DNA of 64,000 bases, taken from contig OZ241379.1 in NCBI GenBank assembly GCA_965200685.1, forward strand, positions 1,612,001 through 1,676,000. The letters run 5' to 3'. The position numbers and the translations under genes are program-made. The notes under the pieces were generated by a model, which was given only the letters and a program-made list of their open reading frames with translations, searched no databases and was not told where the DNA came from. Shown piece by piece: positions 17,613 through 26,664 of this stretch. The DNA is from Bin5 sp965200685 (GTDB lineage Bacteria; Chloroflexota; Anaerolineae; Caldilineales; Caldilineaceae). The first letter of the stretch is position 1. The number at the start of each line of letters is the position of its first letter.

Positions 17613-18722
17613 CTATGGTTTCGATGCTGTCCACAGGAGAGATTTCTCGGTCTGCGGGTCAAAGAACTGCACTTTGGCACTATCGATCTGTAGGTGAACC
17701 GAGTCACCGATCTGCAGGGGGTAGTTCGGGTCCGCGAGGACGAAGAGATGTAGGTCTTCCATGTACACGTCAACCAAATTGTCCCGGCCCAGGGGCTCGA
17801 CCACAAAGACTTCGCCGCTGATGCTTGTCTGTGCTTCGCTACTGCCTGTACTGTGTACGAGAGTGATATCCTCCGGGCGGATGCCGACGATCACCTGCTT
17901 CTCGCCTGCAGCCCGCATGCTCCGCTCTTGTGGGACTTCCAGGGCAAAGCCCTGGCGACGCACCAGATAGCGGTTTTCCTCCTGCACGATTTGGGCAGCG
18001 AACAGATTCATGGGCGGATTGCCGACAAAACCGGCGATGAACGTTGTAGGCGGCTGCTCGTACAGCTCATTGGGCGGCGCGTAAGCCTGCAACTTCCCCT
18101 CCTTCATGACGGCAATGCGGTCGGCCATGGTCATGGCTTCCACCTGATCATGGGTGACATAAATGGAGGTGATCCCCAAGTCCAGTTGCAGACGCTTGAT
18201 CTCACTCCGCATGGTCAGGCGCAACCTGGCGTCCAGATTGGAGAGGGGTTCATCAAAAAGGAGTAGACTCGGCTCCTTTACCAATGCTCGGCCCAAGGCC
18301 ACCCGCTGCTGCTGCCCACCGGAAAGTTGGGCCGGACGGCGCTCCAATAGATGGCCAATGCCCATCATATCCGCCACCCGCTGCACCCGCTCTTGCATCT
18401 CAGCGGCTGGCGTCTTCTTGAGTTTGAGGGGATAACCGATGTTCTGCAGAACGCTCATATGCGGGTAGAGAGCATAACTCTGAAAGACCATGCCAATGTT
18501 GCGGTCTTTGGGCGCGACCTGGTTGACGACACGCCCGTCAAAGCGGATCTCGCCGGCCGAGGGCTTGTAGATGCCGGCCACCATCAGCAGGGTCGTCGTC
18601 TTGCCACAGCCGGAGGGGCCGAGAAAGGCAACGAACTCCCCATTTTGAATCGCAAGGGTAATGCCATCCGCGCCCATTACATTGCCCCAACGCTTAGTCA
18701 GGTTGTCCAGTTCAACACGCAT
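17613..18722 (-). CDS. Sugar ABC transporter ATP-binding protein (MalK/UgpC type)
   Basis: 369 residues. Walker A GPSGCGKTT, Q-loop region, signature LSGGQQQRVALGRAL, Walker B LLLFDEPLSNLDA and the switch His in YVTHDQVEAMTM are all present. The C-terminal 130 residues form the TOBE/MalK regulatory domain (VGIRPEDITLVHS). It would energise the two permeases encoded directly upstream. Full length for the family. Confidence 0.95.
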   Translation of the reverse strand: MRVELDNLTKRWGNVMGADGITLAIQNGEFVAFLGPSGCGKTTTLLMVAGIYKPSAGEIRFDGRVVNQVAPKDRNIGMVFQSYALYPHMSVLQNIGYPLKLKKTPAAEMQERVQRVADMMGIGHLLERRPAQLSGGQQQRVALGRALVKEPSLLLFDEPLSNLDARLRLTMRSEIKRLQLDLGITSIYVTHDQVEAMTMADRIAVMKEGKLQAYAPPNELYEQPPTTFIAGFVGNPPMNLFAAQIVQEENRYLVRRQGFALEVPQERSMRAAGEKQVIVGIRPEDITLVHSTGSSEAQTSISGEVFVVEPLGRDNLVDVYMEDLHLFVLADPNYPLQIGDSVHLQIDSAKVQFFDPQTEKSLLWTASKP

Positions 18723-18761
18723 TCCATCCTCCCTACCCTTGGCTAGACCATGACCATGCTG

Positions 18762-19658
18762 TTAGCTGCCTTTGCTACCGCCGCCGTAGATGTTCAGCAG
18801 GGACTCCTGGGTGAAGATAAAGAAGATCAGGACCGGGATCAATTGGAAGAGACCGATGGCCGCTACTCTGTTCCAACTGACGAGACTTGTGTCCCCGGAG
18901 AAACTGTTGATGTAGACCGGTAGATTGGCGATCTTTGAGCCGATGGTGAAGGTAAAAGGGATGAGATAGGCGTTCCAACCTTGAATGAACATGAAGATCG
19001 ACAAGGCCGCCAGGCCGGGGCGAATCTGCGGCAGAAGGATCTCCCACCAGACCCGGAAGCGGCTGGCCCCGTCAATGAGGGCGGCTCGCTCCATATCCCA
19101 AGAAAGGTTGTCAAAGAACCCTTTCATCAGCCAGATGCCTAAGGGTAGGTCCAGTGTGACCATCACTAGGGCTACACCGCCTACTGTGTTGAAGCCGACC
19201 AGAGCACCGACCAGGGGGATGCCGCCGATGAACAGCAGCACCTGAAAGATGGCGATCAGCAGCATTTCAGGACGAAAGGCATGCAGAACCATGGTCATGC
19301 CCAGAAATCCTTTGCGGCCAGGAAAGTTCATGCGGGACAGCGCGTACGCGGCCAGCGCGGCGATAAAACCGACGCCCACTACCATGCTCATGCCAATGCC
19401 AAAGGAGTTGAGGGTCGCCCTCCACACATCTGCCGCGGACAGAAATTCCCAGTTTTCCCATGTTAGGCCCCCAAGATTGCCCTGCGCGTCTACCGGCAGG
19501 AGGCCGTTCGTGCGCTGCGAAAAGGTCGCGATCAGAATCCAAGCATAGCCGGCCAAAATCGGTACAATGCTGACCGTCAGCAGTATATAGGGAAGCAGCT
19601 GCCCGAGGGAGCGTCTCATCATCCCCCTTTGCTCCATGTCCACGCTCTGTGCAGTCAC
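18762..19658 (-). CDS. Sugar ABC transporter permease (MalG type)
   Basis: 298 residues with six predicted membrane helices. The EAA-type cytoplasmic loop that contacts the ATPase is visible as ERAALIDGASRFRVWWEILLPQIRPGLAAL. The N-terminus is cytoplasmic and the C-terminus holds the usual F-T-Q-E-S-LLNIYGGG end. Encoded between the long permease (14-base gap) and the ATPase (39-base gap). Confidence 0.93.
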   Translation of the reverse strand: MTAQSVDMEQRGMMRRSLGQLLPYILLTVSIVPILAGYAWILIATFSQRTNGLLPVDAQGNLGGLTWENWEFLSAADVWRATLNSFGIGMSMVVGVGFIAALAAYALSRMNFPGRKGFLGMTMVLHAFRPEMLLIAIFQVLLFIGGIPLVGALVGFNTVGGVALVMVTLDLPLGIWLMKGFFDNLSWDMERAALIDGASRFRVWWEILLPQIRPGLAALSIFMFIQGWNAYLIPFTFTIGSKIANLPVYINSFSGDTSLVSWNRVAAIGLFQLIPVLIFFIFTQESLLNIYGGGSKGS

Positions 19659-19671
19659 ATTTCCCCCCTAG

Positions 19672-21111
19672 TCATAATACATCGATCTTCGGCTCTTGGA
19701 TCAGATCGTTAAAGCGGAAGACTCGCAGATAGAGTACCGATAGGACAGCACCGATCACCACCAGCACAAAGCCCCACGCCGCGCCATAGGCCCACTGGTT
19801 CGAGCCAAAATAGGTTTGCAAGGCCCGTTTGTACGCTGTCAGGGCCCACACTTCGGTGGTGAAAAGCCCTGGCCCGCCATTGGTGAGCAGCAGAATGTAC
19901 TCAAATGAGACCAGCAGGGAAAGGGTCTGGTAGGTGATGACGAACAGCAAGGGCCAGCGCAGCAGCGGCAATGTAATGTCCCGGATGACCGCCAAGGCCC
20001 CGGCCCCATCCACTTTGGCGGCAAGGGGCAGGTCCGCGGGGATGGCTTCAATGGCTGAGGTAAAGATGATCATGCCAAACGACGCGCCTACAAAGCCGTT
20101 GACGAGAACCACAAAGACCCATGGGGCCTCTGGGATCCAGTAGGGTTGGTTTTCGACACCCAGCCAGCCGAGAAGTTGGTTGAAAATGCCATACGGTGAC
20201 TGTTGGGCAATGCGCTTCCACATCACAATGTAGACGACCGATGGCGTAATGCGAGGCAACAGCCACAACAAGCGAAAAAAGAAACCAGCACGCCTGCTCA
20301 CATGGGCCGTCAAAAGCGCGAGGAGCAGGGCCAAACCAACATTAAAGAACAGAAGCGTAAGCAGAACATACTGGAAGGTGTTGCGTAGAATCTTGGGGAA
20401 GAAGCGGTCACTGAACATGCGCCCGTAGTTGTCAAAACCGACAAAGGTCCAAGGCTCGCTGAAATTGGCACTGGAGAGATCTGTCAGGCTGAGGATGAAC
20501 AGGATCACGGCGGGCAGAAAAAAGAAGACAACAACCAGCACTGCCCCCGGGGCCATGAAACCGAAGGCATCCAGGGCCGCGCGCAAGGTAGGCCGTTGGC
20601 TAGCAACGGCCTGCAACAGCACAAGACCGCTCATGAAGAATAGTAGGAGCGCGCTAAAGGTCAATGCCAGCCCCCATTGGATCTCCACAGCTACTTTCTG
20701 CTTCTGTGCGATCTCTTGGGCCGCGGCCACCGCACCCCACACAATCACAGCGGCTACCACACTCAGCAGGATGGCAAGTAGGCCATGCCAAGGCACAGCA
20801 CGACCGAGCAATGTCATACCCCCCAGCCCGAGGGCGACGAGCGCGGCTAGAGGGGCTAGGGATAACCAAGGCGAACTGCGGTAGAGCAGTTCGCCTTCGG
20901 TCGTCTCCACAAGCGGCGTTGTCAGTGCCTGTACACCCGTCAACGAAAGCACGGCCCGCTCGTCGGCTATGATGACAAAACGGAGCCAGGGCAGAAAGAA
21001 GCAGCCAAGCAGAACAAACCCGGCCGCCAACAGCAGCCAATGTGTACGACTCGTTGGACGATGGGGTTCTGGCCGGGTTTGCATGGTTGCCATTACTGCA
21101 GGAAATGTCAC
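19672..21111 (-). CDS. Sugar ABC transporter permease (MalF type) with a long N-terminal membrane extension
   Basis: 479 residues. The C-terminal 300 residues are a standard MalF-like permease with an EAA-type loop (AAKVDGAGALAVIRDITLPLLRWPLL). The first 165 or so residues add about four further hydrophobic segments and a short extracytoplasmic loop (FVIIADERAVLSLTGVQAL) absent from typical 290-320 residue permeases. The likely start is a GTG at 21111 that overlaps the stop of the binding-protein gene (GTGA), giving coupling; ATG codons at 21093 and 21084 are alternatives. Confidence 0.9.
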   Translation of the reverse strand: MTFPAVMATMQTRPEPHRPTSRTHWLLLAAGFVLLGCFFLPWLRFVIIADERAVLSLTGVQALTTPLVETTEGELLYRSSPWLSLAPLAALVALGLGGMTLLGRAVPWHGLLAILLSVVAAVIVWGAVAAAQEIAQKQKVAVEIQWGLALTFSALLLFFMSGLVLLQAVASQRPTLRAALDAFGFMAPGAVLVVVFFFLPAVILFILSLTDLSSANFSEPWTFVGFDNYGRMFSDRFFPKILRNTFQYVLLTLLFFNVGLALLLALLTAHVSRRAGFFFRLLWLLPRITPSVVYIVMWKRIAQQSPYGIFNQLLGWLGVENQPYWIPEAPWVFVVLVNGFVGASFGMIIFTSAIEAIPADLPLAAKVDGAGALAVIRDITLPLLRWPLLFVITYQTLSLLVSFEYILLLTNGGPGLFTTEVWALTAYKRALQTYFGSNQWAYGAAWGFVLVVIGAVLSVLYLRVFRFNDLIQEPKIDVL

Positions 21112-22559
21112 TGAATTATCACACTATCGCCCAACTCATTCTGGAGCTGCTCGATGACCACCTCAACCGCTTCCTGGGGTGTGAGATCACCTGACTCAAC
21201 CGCTTGGATGCCCAGATAGTAGGCCTCCGACCAAGCACTCCAGTACGGGCTATTGGGCAGGAATGTAGTGTACTCCAGCAAGGAGAGGGTGGCACTCAGG
21301 AAGGCAGCGGACACATAAGGCTCATGGTCTGCCTGGGACTTGAGAATCCCGAGGTGTCCACTCTCAACCGCGTAGGGTGTGTTCAGTTCCTTGACCGTGG
21401 CTTTGGCGATGAGGAGCAGGGCCAGGTCAGGATATTCGCTCAAACTGCTGATCATATAGACAAGCGGATGGGTGAGGGTAATGGGTCGTTCGATGCCACC
21501 TGCAAGGCAGGGAATCGGCGCGAAACCGACGTTCTCAAAGAGATAGTCCTCGCCGCCCCGGTCCTGGAGATAGTTGGTATGCCAACTTGCCCAGCGCCAT
21601 GTGCCTTCAAACACGAACATGACATTCTCAAAGCTGGATGTGTACTCTTTGTGGTAGTCCCAATCACCATCTAGTTTGTTGGGGCGACTGATCTTGCGCT
21701 CATGGGCCGCGTTGTGCAGCAGTTCATACACTGTCTGGGCTGCAGCACTATCAAAGATCAGGGCATCCGTATTGCCCACGATCTCGCCACCCGCAGCAAA
21801 GTAGTAGTAGAGGAAATCCGGACCATTGGACGGACGATGCCACCAGCCATCGCCTTCTTCAACGATTCCTGCTTCCACTGCCTGTTGCGCGGTGTCGAAC
21901 ATATCCTGCCAAGTATAGTCACAGCTTTCAATGCGGCTCGGCAAGCTCTCGATCTCTGCAGCACTCCAGCCTAGCTCTTGCAGGAGAACCTTGCTGAAGT
22001 ACAGCGGGCGAGCTTCTGCATCCTGGGGTATACCCCAGATGCTGCCGTTGAGCATTGTAGATTCCCACAGGGAGTCGATAACATCGGCAAATTCGGCAAA
22101 TTCATCGCTATTGACCTGCTCGGTAATGTCTACCAGATAGCCGGCCGTGGCCCAATCACCGATGTGTTCATGCCCGGAGACGATGATATCCGGGGCCTCG
22201 CCGGCGTCCGACGCCAACTCAAACTCGGTTTTGTAGTCTCCCCAATCAGCGTCATCCTGAATCGTCTCCAGGGCGATGCGCCGCTTGTCGCCATTGGCTT
22301 CCAACACAGCATTGGCACTCTCAACCGCAGCCGTCAGATTGTCACAACGGCCGTTTTCATACGGTGGGCTCGCCTTACAGCGGGCCACCAGATTGACAGT
22401 CATGACCTCTTCTGCCATCTCTTCGCTGCTGGCCGCGGCCGGCGCGGCTTCTTCCTCCATGGCAGCGGTATCTACCTGCACAGGAGCCGCTGGTGCGCCA
22501 CAAGCCGAGACCAAAAGCACCAACACAAGCAACGGCCATACCAATCGTACACGCTTCAT
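21108..22559 (-). CDS. Sugar ABC transporter substrate-binding lipoprotein (family 1)
   Basis: 483 residues. A lipoprotein signal (VLVLLVSAC, Cys20) is followed by an Ala/Glu-rich linker and a family-1 periplasmic binding domain: DIIVSGHEHIGDWATAGYLVDITEQ, a Trp-rich sugar-contact segment and VMFVFEGTWRWASWHTNYL. It captures a sugar or oligosaccharide outside the cell and delivers it to the permeases encoded next. SD AAGGAGGA lies immediately upstream. First gene of the minus-strand importer operon. Confidence 0.93.
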   Translation of the reverse strand: MKRVRLVWPLLVLVLLVSACGAPAAPVQVDTAAMEEEAAPAAASSEEMAEEVMTVNLVARCKASPPYENGRCDNLTAAVESANAVLEANGDKRRIALETIQDDADWGDYKTEFELASDAGEAPDIIVSGHEHIGDWATAGYLVDITEQVNSDEFAEFADVIDSLWESTMLNGSIWGIPQDAEARPLYFSKVLLQELGWSAAEIESLPSRIESCDYTWQDMFDTAQQAVEAGIVEEGDGWWHRPSNGPDFLYYYFAAGGEIVGNTDALIFDSAAAQTVYELLHNAAHERKISRPNKLDGDWDYHKEYTSSFENVMFVFEGTWRWASWHTNYLQDRGGEDYLFENVGFAPIPCLAGGIERPITLTHPLVYMISSLSEYPDLALLLIAKATVKELNTPYAVESGHLGILKSQADHEPYVSAAFLSATLSLLEYTTFLPNSPYWSAWSEAYYLGIQAVESGDLTPQEAVEVVIEQLQNELGDSVIIQ

Positions 22560-22708
22560 GTGATCCTCCTTATCGAATTGAATGTATAGAGCAAACGAAC
22601 CGGGGCAAATAGGGCAATCGCCAAGCCCGCCGGCGACTACACGATCTCTTGTATCATATCATACGTTCTTACCCAGAAAAACCTGCGGATATACAGAGCG
22701 AGTGTTAA

Positions 22709-22739
22709 GAGCGGCTCAACTCATCCTTAAAAGCCGCTC
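22709..22739 (-). terminator. Hairpin between the hydrolase gene and the ABC operon
   Basis: GAGCGGCT (22709-22716) and AGCCGCTC (22732-22739) are perfectly complementary with a 15-base loop. It lies after the minus-strand fumarylacetoacetase-family gene and before the importer operon, fitting a terminator or attenuator, but there is no long U-run. Confidence 0.4.
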
Positions 22740-22796
22740 ATGTCAAGGTGAAGGTTTGGTTCAGAAACAAAGTACCAGCCCTCAGGGGCCACCCGG

Positions 22797-23621
22797 TCAC
22801 GAACCACTGGTCCCTGGCGTTTCCCGGCAGATGTTCTCCAACTTGCCGAGTCGTTCGATTTCAATCGCGACTGTATCCCCGTCCTTCATCCAGACTTGCG
22901 GGTCTCGGCCCATGCCCACGCCATGCGGGGTACCGCTGAGGATCAGGTCGCCCGGATCAAGGGTGAAGGCATTTGAACAGAAGGCAATCAGCTCGGCAAC
23001 GCCAAAGATCATCTCTTTGGTGTTGCTCTCCTGCATCACCTGGCCGTTCAGCAGACAACGGATGCTGAGGTTTTGTGGGTCCGGCACATCAGCAGCGGTC
23101 ACAAGGCCTGGGCCGATGGGGCAGAACGTGTCTAGGCTTTTGCCCCGAATCCATTGCCCATCGCCCAATTGCAGGTCTCGCGCGCTGACGTCGTTGCCGC
23201 AGGTATAGCCGGCCACGTAGTCCAAGGCATCGGCCTTGGATACATTGCGGGCCGTCCTGCCGATCACCACCGCCAATTCCGCTTCATAGTCTACTTCGCC
23301 GGTCAGAGCCGGATCCCAGCTGATCTCTTCGCCGGGGCCGACAATACTGGTTGTGAATTTTGTGAAGATCAGCGGACGATCCGGGGGCTGGGTGTTCGTC
23401 TCCCGACAATGGTCCAGATAGTTCAGGCCAATGGCGACGATTTTGCCCGGTCGTTGCACTGGACACAAGAGTGTCACGCTGTCTCTAGCCACCGCATCGG
23501 TCACTGTCCCTGTCTGGCCGGCCAGAATATCGCACCAGGTAGCATCGGTGACTTCAATGGTATCCCCACTGGCCACGCCGTATACCTCGTTTCCCTTATG
23601 CTCAAATCGAACCCATCTCAT
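22797..23621 (-). CDS. Fumarylacetoacetate hydrolase-family protein
   Basis: 274 residues starting at the ATG at 23621 with GAGAGGAG upstream; a longer in-frame start at 23654 lacks support. The FAH fold is clear: IGLNYLDHCRE, the metal ligands in EVDYEAELAVVIG, the GYTCGNDVSARDLQ segment, the K in IRGKSLDTFCPIGP and the SGTPHGVGMG end. Members include 2-keto-3-deoxy sugar-acid dehydratases/hydrolases and acylpyruvases; the nearby sugar-acid enzymes favour a role in sugar-acid breakdown. Downstream of the epimerase gene by 69 bases, likely one transcript. Confidence 0.92.
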   Translation of the reverse strand: MRWVRFEHKGNEVYGVASGDTIEVTDATWCDILAGQTGTVTDAVARDSVTLLCPVQRPGKIVAIGLNYLDHCRETNTQPPDRPLIFTKFTTSIVGPGEEISWDPALTGEVDYEAELAVVIGRTARNVSKADALDYVAGYTCGNDVSARDLQLGDGQWIRGKSLDTFCPIGPGLVTAADVPDPQNLSIRCLLNGQVMQESNTKEMIFGVAELIAFCSNAFTLDPGDLILSGTPHGVGMGRDPQVWMKDGDTVAIEIERLGKLENICRETPGTSGS

Positions 23622-23690
23622 ATGATTCTCCTCTCGGCAGAGTTTGACAAACAAAAATCATCATCGCAGTGCGATTGGGATGTACCACGA

Positions 23691-24650
23691 CTACAGTTTG
23701 CCCGCAGCAAGTGCTTGCTTAAAGTGGGCCACAGTGCGGGCGATGCCTTCGTCCAAGGGTGTATAGGGCACCTGGCCCAGCAGCCTCTGCAAAGGCTCCT
23801 CATTCTGTGCCTCTGCAAAAGGTAAGGGGATGTCCTCATAGGTGATGTGGCCGGCCGCGCTCGGCTCGGCCGCGACAATGGCGTCAATGACTTCTGTCAT
23901 ATGCGCGATGCTGCCACGTATATTAAAGACCGATGCCCCTTCATAGGACAAACGGGCCAAGGCAATAAAGGTCTTGGCCACATCGTCCGCGTACTGATAG
24001 CCGCATGTGCCGCCGAAGGAGATATGATAGGCTTCGCCTTTGGCCGCGGCTAGCATGGCCTGGGTGGGGGTGGAGGTCATACCCTGGTCCCGGGCCGGGC
24101 CGTAGATCGTATAGGGGCGTAAGCCTAGGCTGGCGATGCCATCATCCTGCCAGTAGATGCGGGCTGTGCCTTCGTTGGCCTCTTTGTAGATGCCGTACAG
24201 GTTGAGTGGATAGAGGGGATCTCCATCCTTGACCTCCGCGCCGTACAGATGCGCGCCGCCGTAGACAGCCATACTGCTGGCGTAGACCAGCGGCGATATG
24301 CCGGCCCGTTTGGCCGCTTCAAATACATTCACAGTACCGACTACATTTACGGCCGCGCCGAGGGGCGGGTTGGCCTTACAGAACGGCACCTGCAAGGCAG
24401 CGAGATGGACGATGCGGTTGACCCCCGTCTCCTCAACCGCGCGACAGACCGCTTCTGTGTCAGTAATGTCCTCTTGGATGAACTGTATACGCGCGATTTC
24501 CTGCGGCTCCAGCAGGAGTTCAAGCCGATGCCTGCTGGCCCCGAGATCATAGACTACCACCTCCACGCCTTCCCGGACCAGGTTCCGCAAAATCCACGCG
24601 CCTAGACAGCCGAGCGCGCCGGTCACAAAAAATCGTTCACCTGTCATCAT
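23691..24650 (-). CDS. NAD-dependent epimerase/dehydratase (extended SDR)
   Basis: About 319 residues from the ATG at 24650 (or 24647). The Rossmann motif is FVTGALGCLGAWILR, followed by the extended-SDR signature D-L at strand 2 (VVYDLGASRHRL), the catalytic YGIYKEANE (Y-x3-K), and NAD-contact IVHLAALQVPF. Acts on a nucleotide sugar or sugar acid; specificity is not evident. Divergent from the flavin reductase gene. Confidence 0.9.
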   Translation of the reverse strand: MMTGERFFVTGALGCLGAWILRNLVREGVEVVVYDLGASRHRLELLLEPQEIARIQFIQEDITDTEAVCRAVEETGVNRIVHLAALQVPFCKANPPLGAAVNVVGTVNVFEAAKRAGISPLVYASSMAVYGGAHLYGAEVKDGDPLYPLNLYGIYKEANEGTARIYWQDDGIASLGLRPYTIYGPARDQGMTSTPTQAMLAAAKGEAYHISFGGTCGYQYADDVAKTFIALARLSYEGASVFNIRGSIAHMTEVIDAIVAAEPSAAGHITYEDIPLPFAEAQNEEPLQRLLGQVPYTPLDEGIARTVAHFKQALAAGKL

Positions 24651-24699
24651 AAACACCAATGGAGAATGACTAACCACTGCACAATAGATTTGACAAAAC

Positions 24700-24723
24700 C
24701 TACAATGTCACATTGAATTGTAG
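24700..24723. promoter_or_regulatory. Nested inverted repeat in the epimerase/flavin reductase divergent region
   Basis: CTACAAT (24700-24706) pairs with ATTGTAG (24717-24723), and inside it CAATGT-C-ACATTG (24703-24715) is a perfect palindrome. Fits a dimeric repressor site shared by the two divergent genes. Confidence 0.4.
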
Positions 24724-24739
24724 TCAATGAATGACGAAT

Positions 24740-24766
24740 TTGACAAATAGCAGTGACCACTATAGT
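24740..24766 (+). promoter_or_regulatory. Possible promoter directly abutting the flavin reductase start
   Basis: TTGACA (24740-24745) and TATAGT (24761-24766) with a short 15-base spacer. The -10 ends only 8 bases before the ATG at 24775, so the transcript would be leaderless or nearly so. Confidence 0.3.
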
Positions 24767-24774
24767 TTGAAATC

Positions 24775-25269
24775 ATGTCTGAAATCAATGCTACCATTGA
24801 CCCCCGCGCATTCCGCAACGCCTGTGGCCTCTTTGCCACGGGCATAACTGTTGTCACTACGGAACTTGATGGCGATGTCCATGGGATGACCGCCAACGCC
24901 TTCATGTCCGTCTCATTGGAGCCTCCCCTGCTGCTCGTCTCTGTAGGACACAAAGCGTCCATGCACCAAAAGTTACAACAGAGCGGGCAGTATGCCATCA
25001 GCATCCTACGGCATAATCAGGAGGACTACAGCAGCCATTTTGCCGGCTGGCCGGTAGAGGGCCTGGAGGTGGCCTTTGAACGCCGCCATGACTATCCCGT
25101 GCTTCCCAACGCGCTGGCCTACTTTGTCTGCACTGTCGTGGATGCCCACCCAGCCGGAGACCATACCTTATATATCGGACAGGTCGAATATCTGGAATAC
25201 AACGAGGGCGAGCCGGTGCTGTTCTATGGCGGCACATATCGCCAGATGCTTGAGCACGAGAAATGTTGA
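24775..25269 (+). CDS. Flavin reductase-like FMN-binding protein
   Basis: 164 residues. Flavin reductase-like fold: FRNACGLFATGITVVTTELDG, the FMN-contact MTANAFMSVSLEPPLLLVSV, H..K segment, and the C-terminal HTLYIGQVEYLEYNEGEPVLFYGGTYR. These proteins reduce FMN/FAD with NAD(P)H to supply a partner monooxygenase. No monooxygenase gene is adjacent. No clear SD precedes the ATG, in line with a leaderless message. Full length for the family. Confidence 0.92.
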   Translation: MSEINATIDPRAFRNACGLFATGITVVTTELDGDVHGMTANAFMSVSLEPPLLLVSVGHKASMHQKLQQSGQYAISILRHNQEDYSSHFAGWPVEGLEVAFERRHDYPVLPNALAYFVCTVVDAHPAGDHTLYIGQVEYLEYNEGEPVLFYGGTYRQMLEHEKC

Positions 25270-25332
25270 CTTTACTCTAAATGACTCATAAGCGCACCAC
25301 ACCGCGCCGGCGACTCATCTCCACTGCAAGCA

Positions 25333-26430
25333 TCAGCCACCTCCTGCCAACAGACGCAGTACCTGCGGCCCGAAATTCTCCCAACCGAGGAGCAAGAGCA
25401 AGCCCGCGCCCAAAACCTTCAGCACGCGCAGATCCGACTGGACGCCGGCTATCTCCAGCTTCAGACTCGACTCCACAGACCGCACATCGTCCCGGACGCC
25501 GCCTATCTCTGTCTTCAGTTCGTCCCGAACGCCGCCTATCTCTGTCTTCAGTTCGTCCCGAACGCCGCCTATCTCTGTCTTCAGTTCGTCCCGAACGCCG
25601 CCTATCTCTGTCTTCAGTTCGTCCCGAACGCCGCCTATCTCCTCCTTCAGACTCAACTCCACAGACCGCACTTCGTCCCGGACGCCGCCTATCTCTGTCT
25701 TCAGTTCGTCCCGAACGCCACCTATCTCTGTTTTCAGTTCGTCCCGAACGCCGCCTATCTCCTCCTTCAGACTCAACTCCACAGACCGCACATCATCCCG
25801 GACGCTGCCTATCTCTGTCTTCAGTTCGTCCCGAACGCCGCCTATCTCTGTCTTCAGTTCGTCCCGGACGCCGCCTATCTCCTCCTTCAGTTCATCCCGA
25901 ACGCCGCCTATCTCTGTCTTCAGTTCGTCCCGGACGCCGCCTATCTCCTCCTTCAGACTCAACTCCACAGACCGCACATCATCCCGGACGCTGCCTATCT
26001 CTGTCTTCAGTTCGTCCCGAACGCCACCTATCTCTGTTTTCAGTTCGTCCCGAACGCCGCCTATCTCCTCCTTCAGACCCGACTCCACAGACCGCACTTC
26101 GTCCCGAACGCCGCCTATCTCCTCCTTCAGACCCGACTCCACAGACCGTACATCATCCCGGACGCTGCCTATCTCTGTCTTCAGTTCGTCCCGAACGCCG
26201 CCTATCTCCTCCTTCAGACCCGACTCCACAGACCGTACATCATCCCGGACGCTGCCTATCTCTGTCTTCAGTTCGTCCCGAACGCCGCCTATCTCCTCCT
26301 TCAGACCCGACTCCACAGACCGCACATCATCCCGCGTAGCGAACTGACCTATCTGGCCCTCCAGCCGTGCCACACGCTGCCAGGCCTGCGCCGCCTCGTC
26401 CACAGCTATCACCACATCTCCTGCCATCAT
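25333..26430 (-). CDS. Hendecad-repeat coiled-coil protein with C-terminal membrane anchor
   Basis: About 365 residues from ATG 26430 (next codon is also ATG; AAAGGGGGAG just before). After a short head (VDEAAQAWQRVARLEGQIGQFATRDDV) come some 28 repeats of 11 residues with consensus LK(T/E)EIGGVRDE, alternating with VRSVESGLKEE blocks. Eleven-residue periodicity favours a right-handed coiled coil. The C-terminus is one hydrophobic helix (VLGAGLLLLLGW) and a short tail. This looks like a trimeric-type stalk or membrane-tethered rod. Length probably varies by whole 33-base units. Function unknown. Confidence 0.75.
   Translation of the reverse strand: MMAGDVVIAVDEAAQAWQRVARLEGQIGQFATRDDVRSVESGLKEEIGGVRDELKTEIGSVRDDVRSVESGLKEEIGGVRDELKTEIGSVRDDVRSVESGLKEEIGGVRDEVRSVESGLKEEIGGVRDELKTEIGGVRDELKTEIGSVRDDVRSVELSLKEEIGGVRDELKTEIGGVRDELKEEIGGVRDELKTEIGGVRDELKTEIGSVRDDVRSVELSLKEEIGGVRDELKTEIGGVRDELKTEIGGVRDEVRSVELSLKEEIGGVRDELKTEIGGVRDELKTEIGGVRDELKTEIGGVRDELKTEIGGVRDDVRSVESSLKLEIAGVQSDLRVLKVLGAGLLLLLGWENFGPQVLRLLAGGG
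25480..26330 (-). repeat. 33-bp tandem repeat (minisatellite) in coding sequence
   Basis: Head-to-tail 33-base units coding 11 residues, with two main unit types (LKTEIGGVRDE and the VRSVES-containing form) in mixed order and many units identical at DNA level. No spacers, so not a CRISPR array. Confidence 0.85.
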
Positions 26431-26463
26431 CTCCCCCTTTGAATGTGCAGCCGGCGATACCAC

Positions 26464-26664
26464 ACCGGCACGCGACTAAATTAGTTCCTTTGCTAGACTA
26501 ACACAACAAAAAACGCTTTGCAAACCGCCCGAAACGCGCTATCCTGCCACCGTGGCCGGCGCGACCGCACCCTCATGCCCCAAGCCGAGCTGGGCCAGCT
26601 GGCTCAACTCGGCACAATAGTTTTTGATGTCTCTGTGTGTGGCTTTAACCTGGAACATGGATCG
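26464..26664. other. Intergenic stretch between coiled-coil gene and GH172 gene
   Basis: 201 bases without a convincing gene. It contains an imperfect inverted repeat (GCCGAG at about 26584 with CTCGGC at about 26608) that might end the minus-strand GH172 transcript. Nothing else seen. Confidence 0.35.

Noticed and set aside
20429..20884. Plus-strand frame opposite the long permease
   Set aside because: Antisense of membrane-protein codons, no domain, Arg/Ser/Thr-rich shadow composition.
25480..26330. CRISPR-like regular repeats
   Set aside because: Units are contiguous 33-mers without unique spacers and encode protein.
25281..26339. Long plus-strand open frame rich in RRLSLSSVRPE repeats
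   Set aside because: It is the antisense shadow of the 33-bp coiled-coil repeat; a 33-base period keeps all frames open. The minus-strand product has a sensible coiled coil and membrane anchor.
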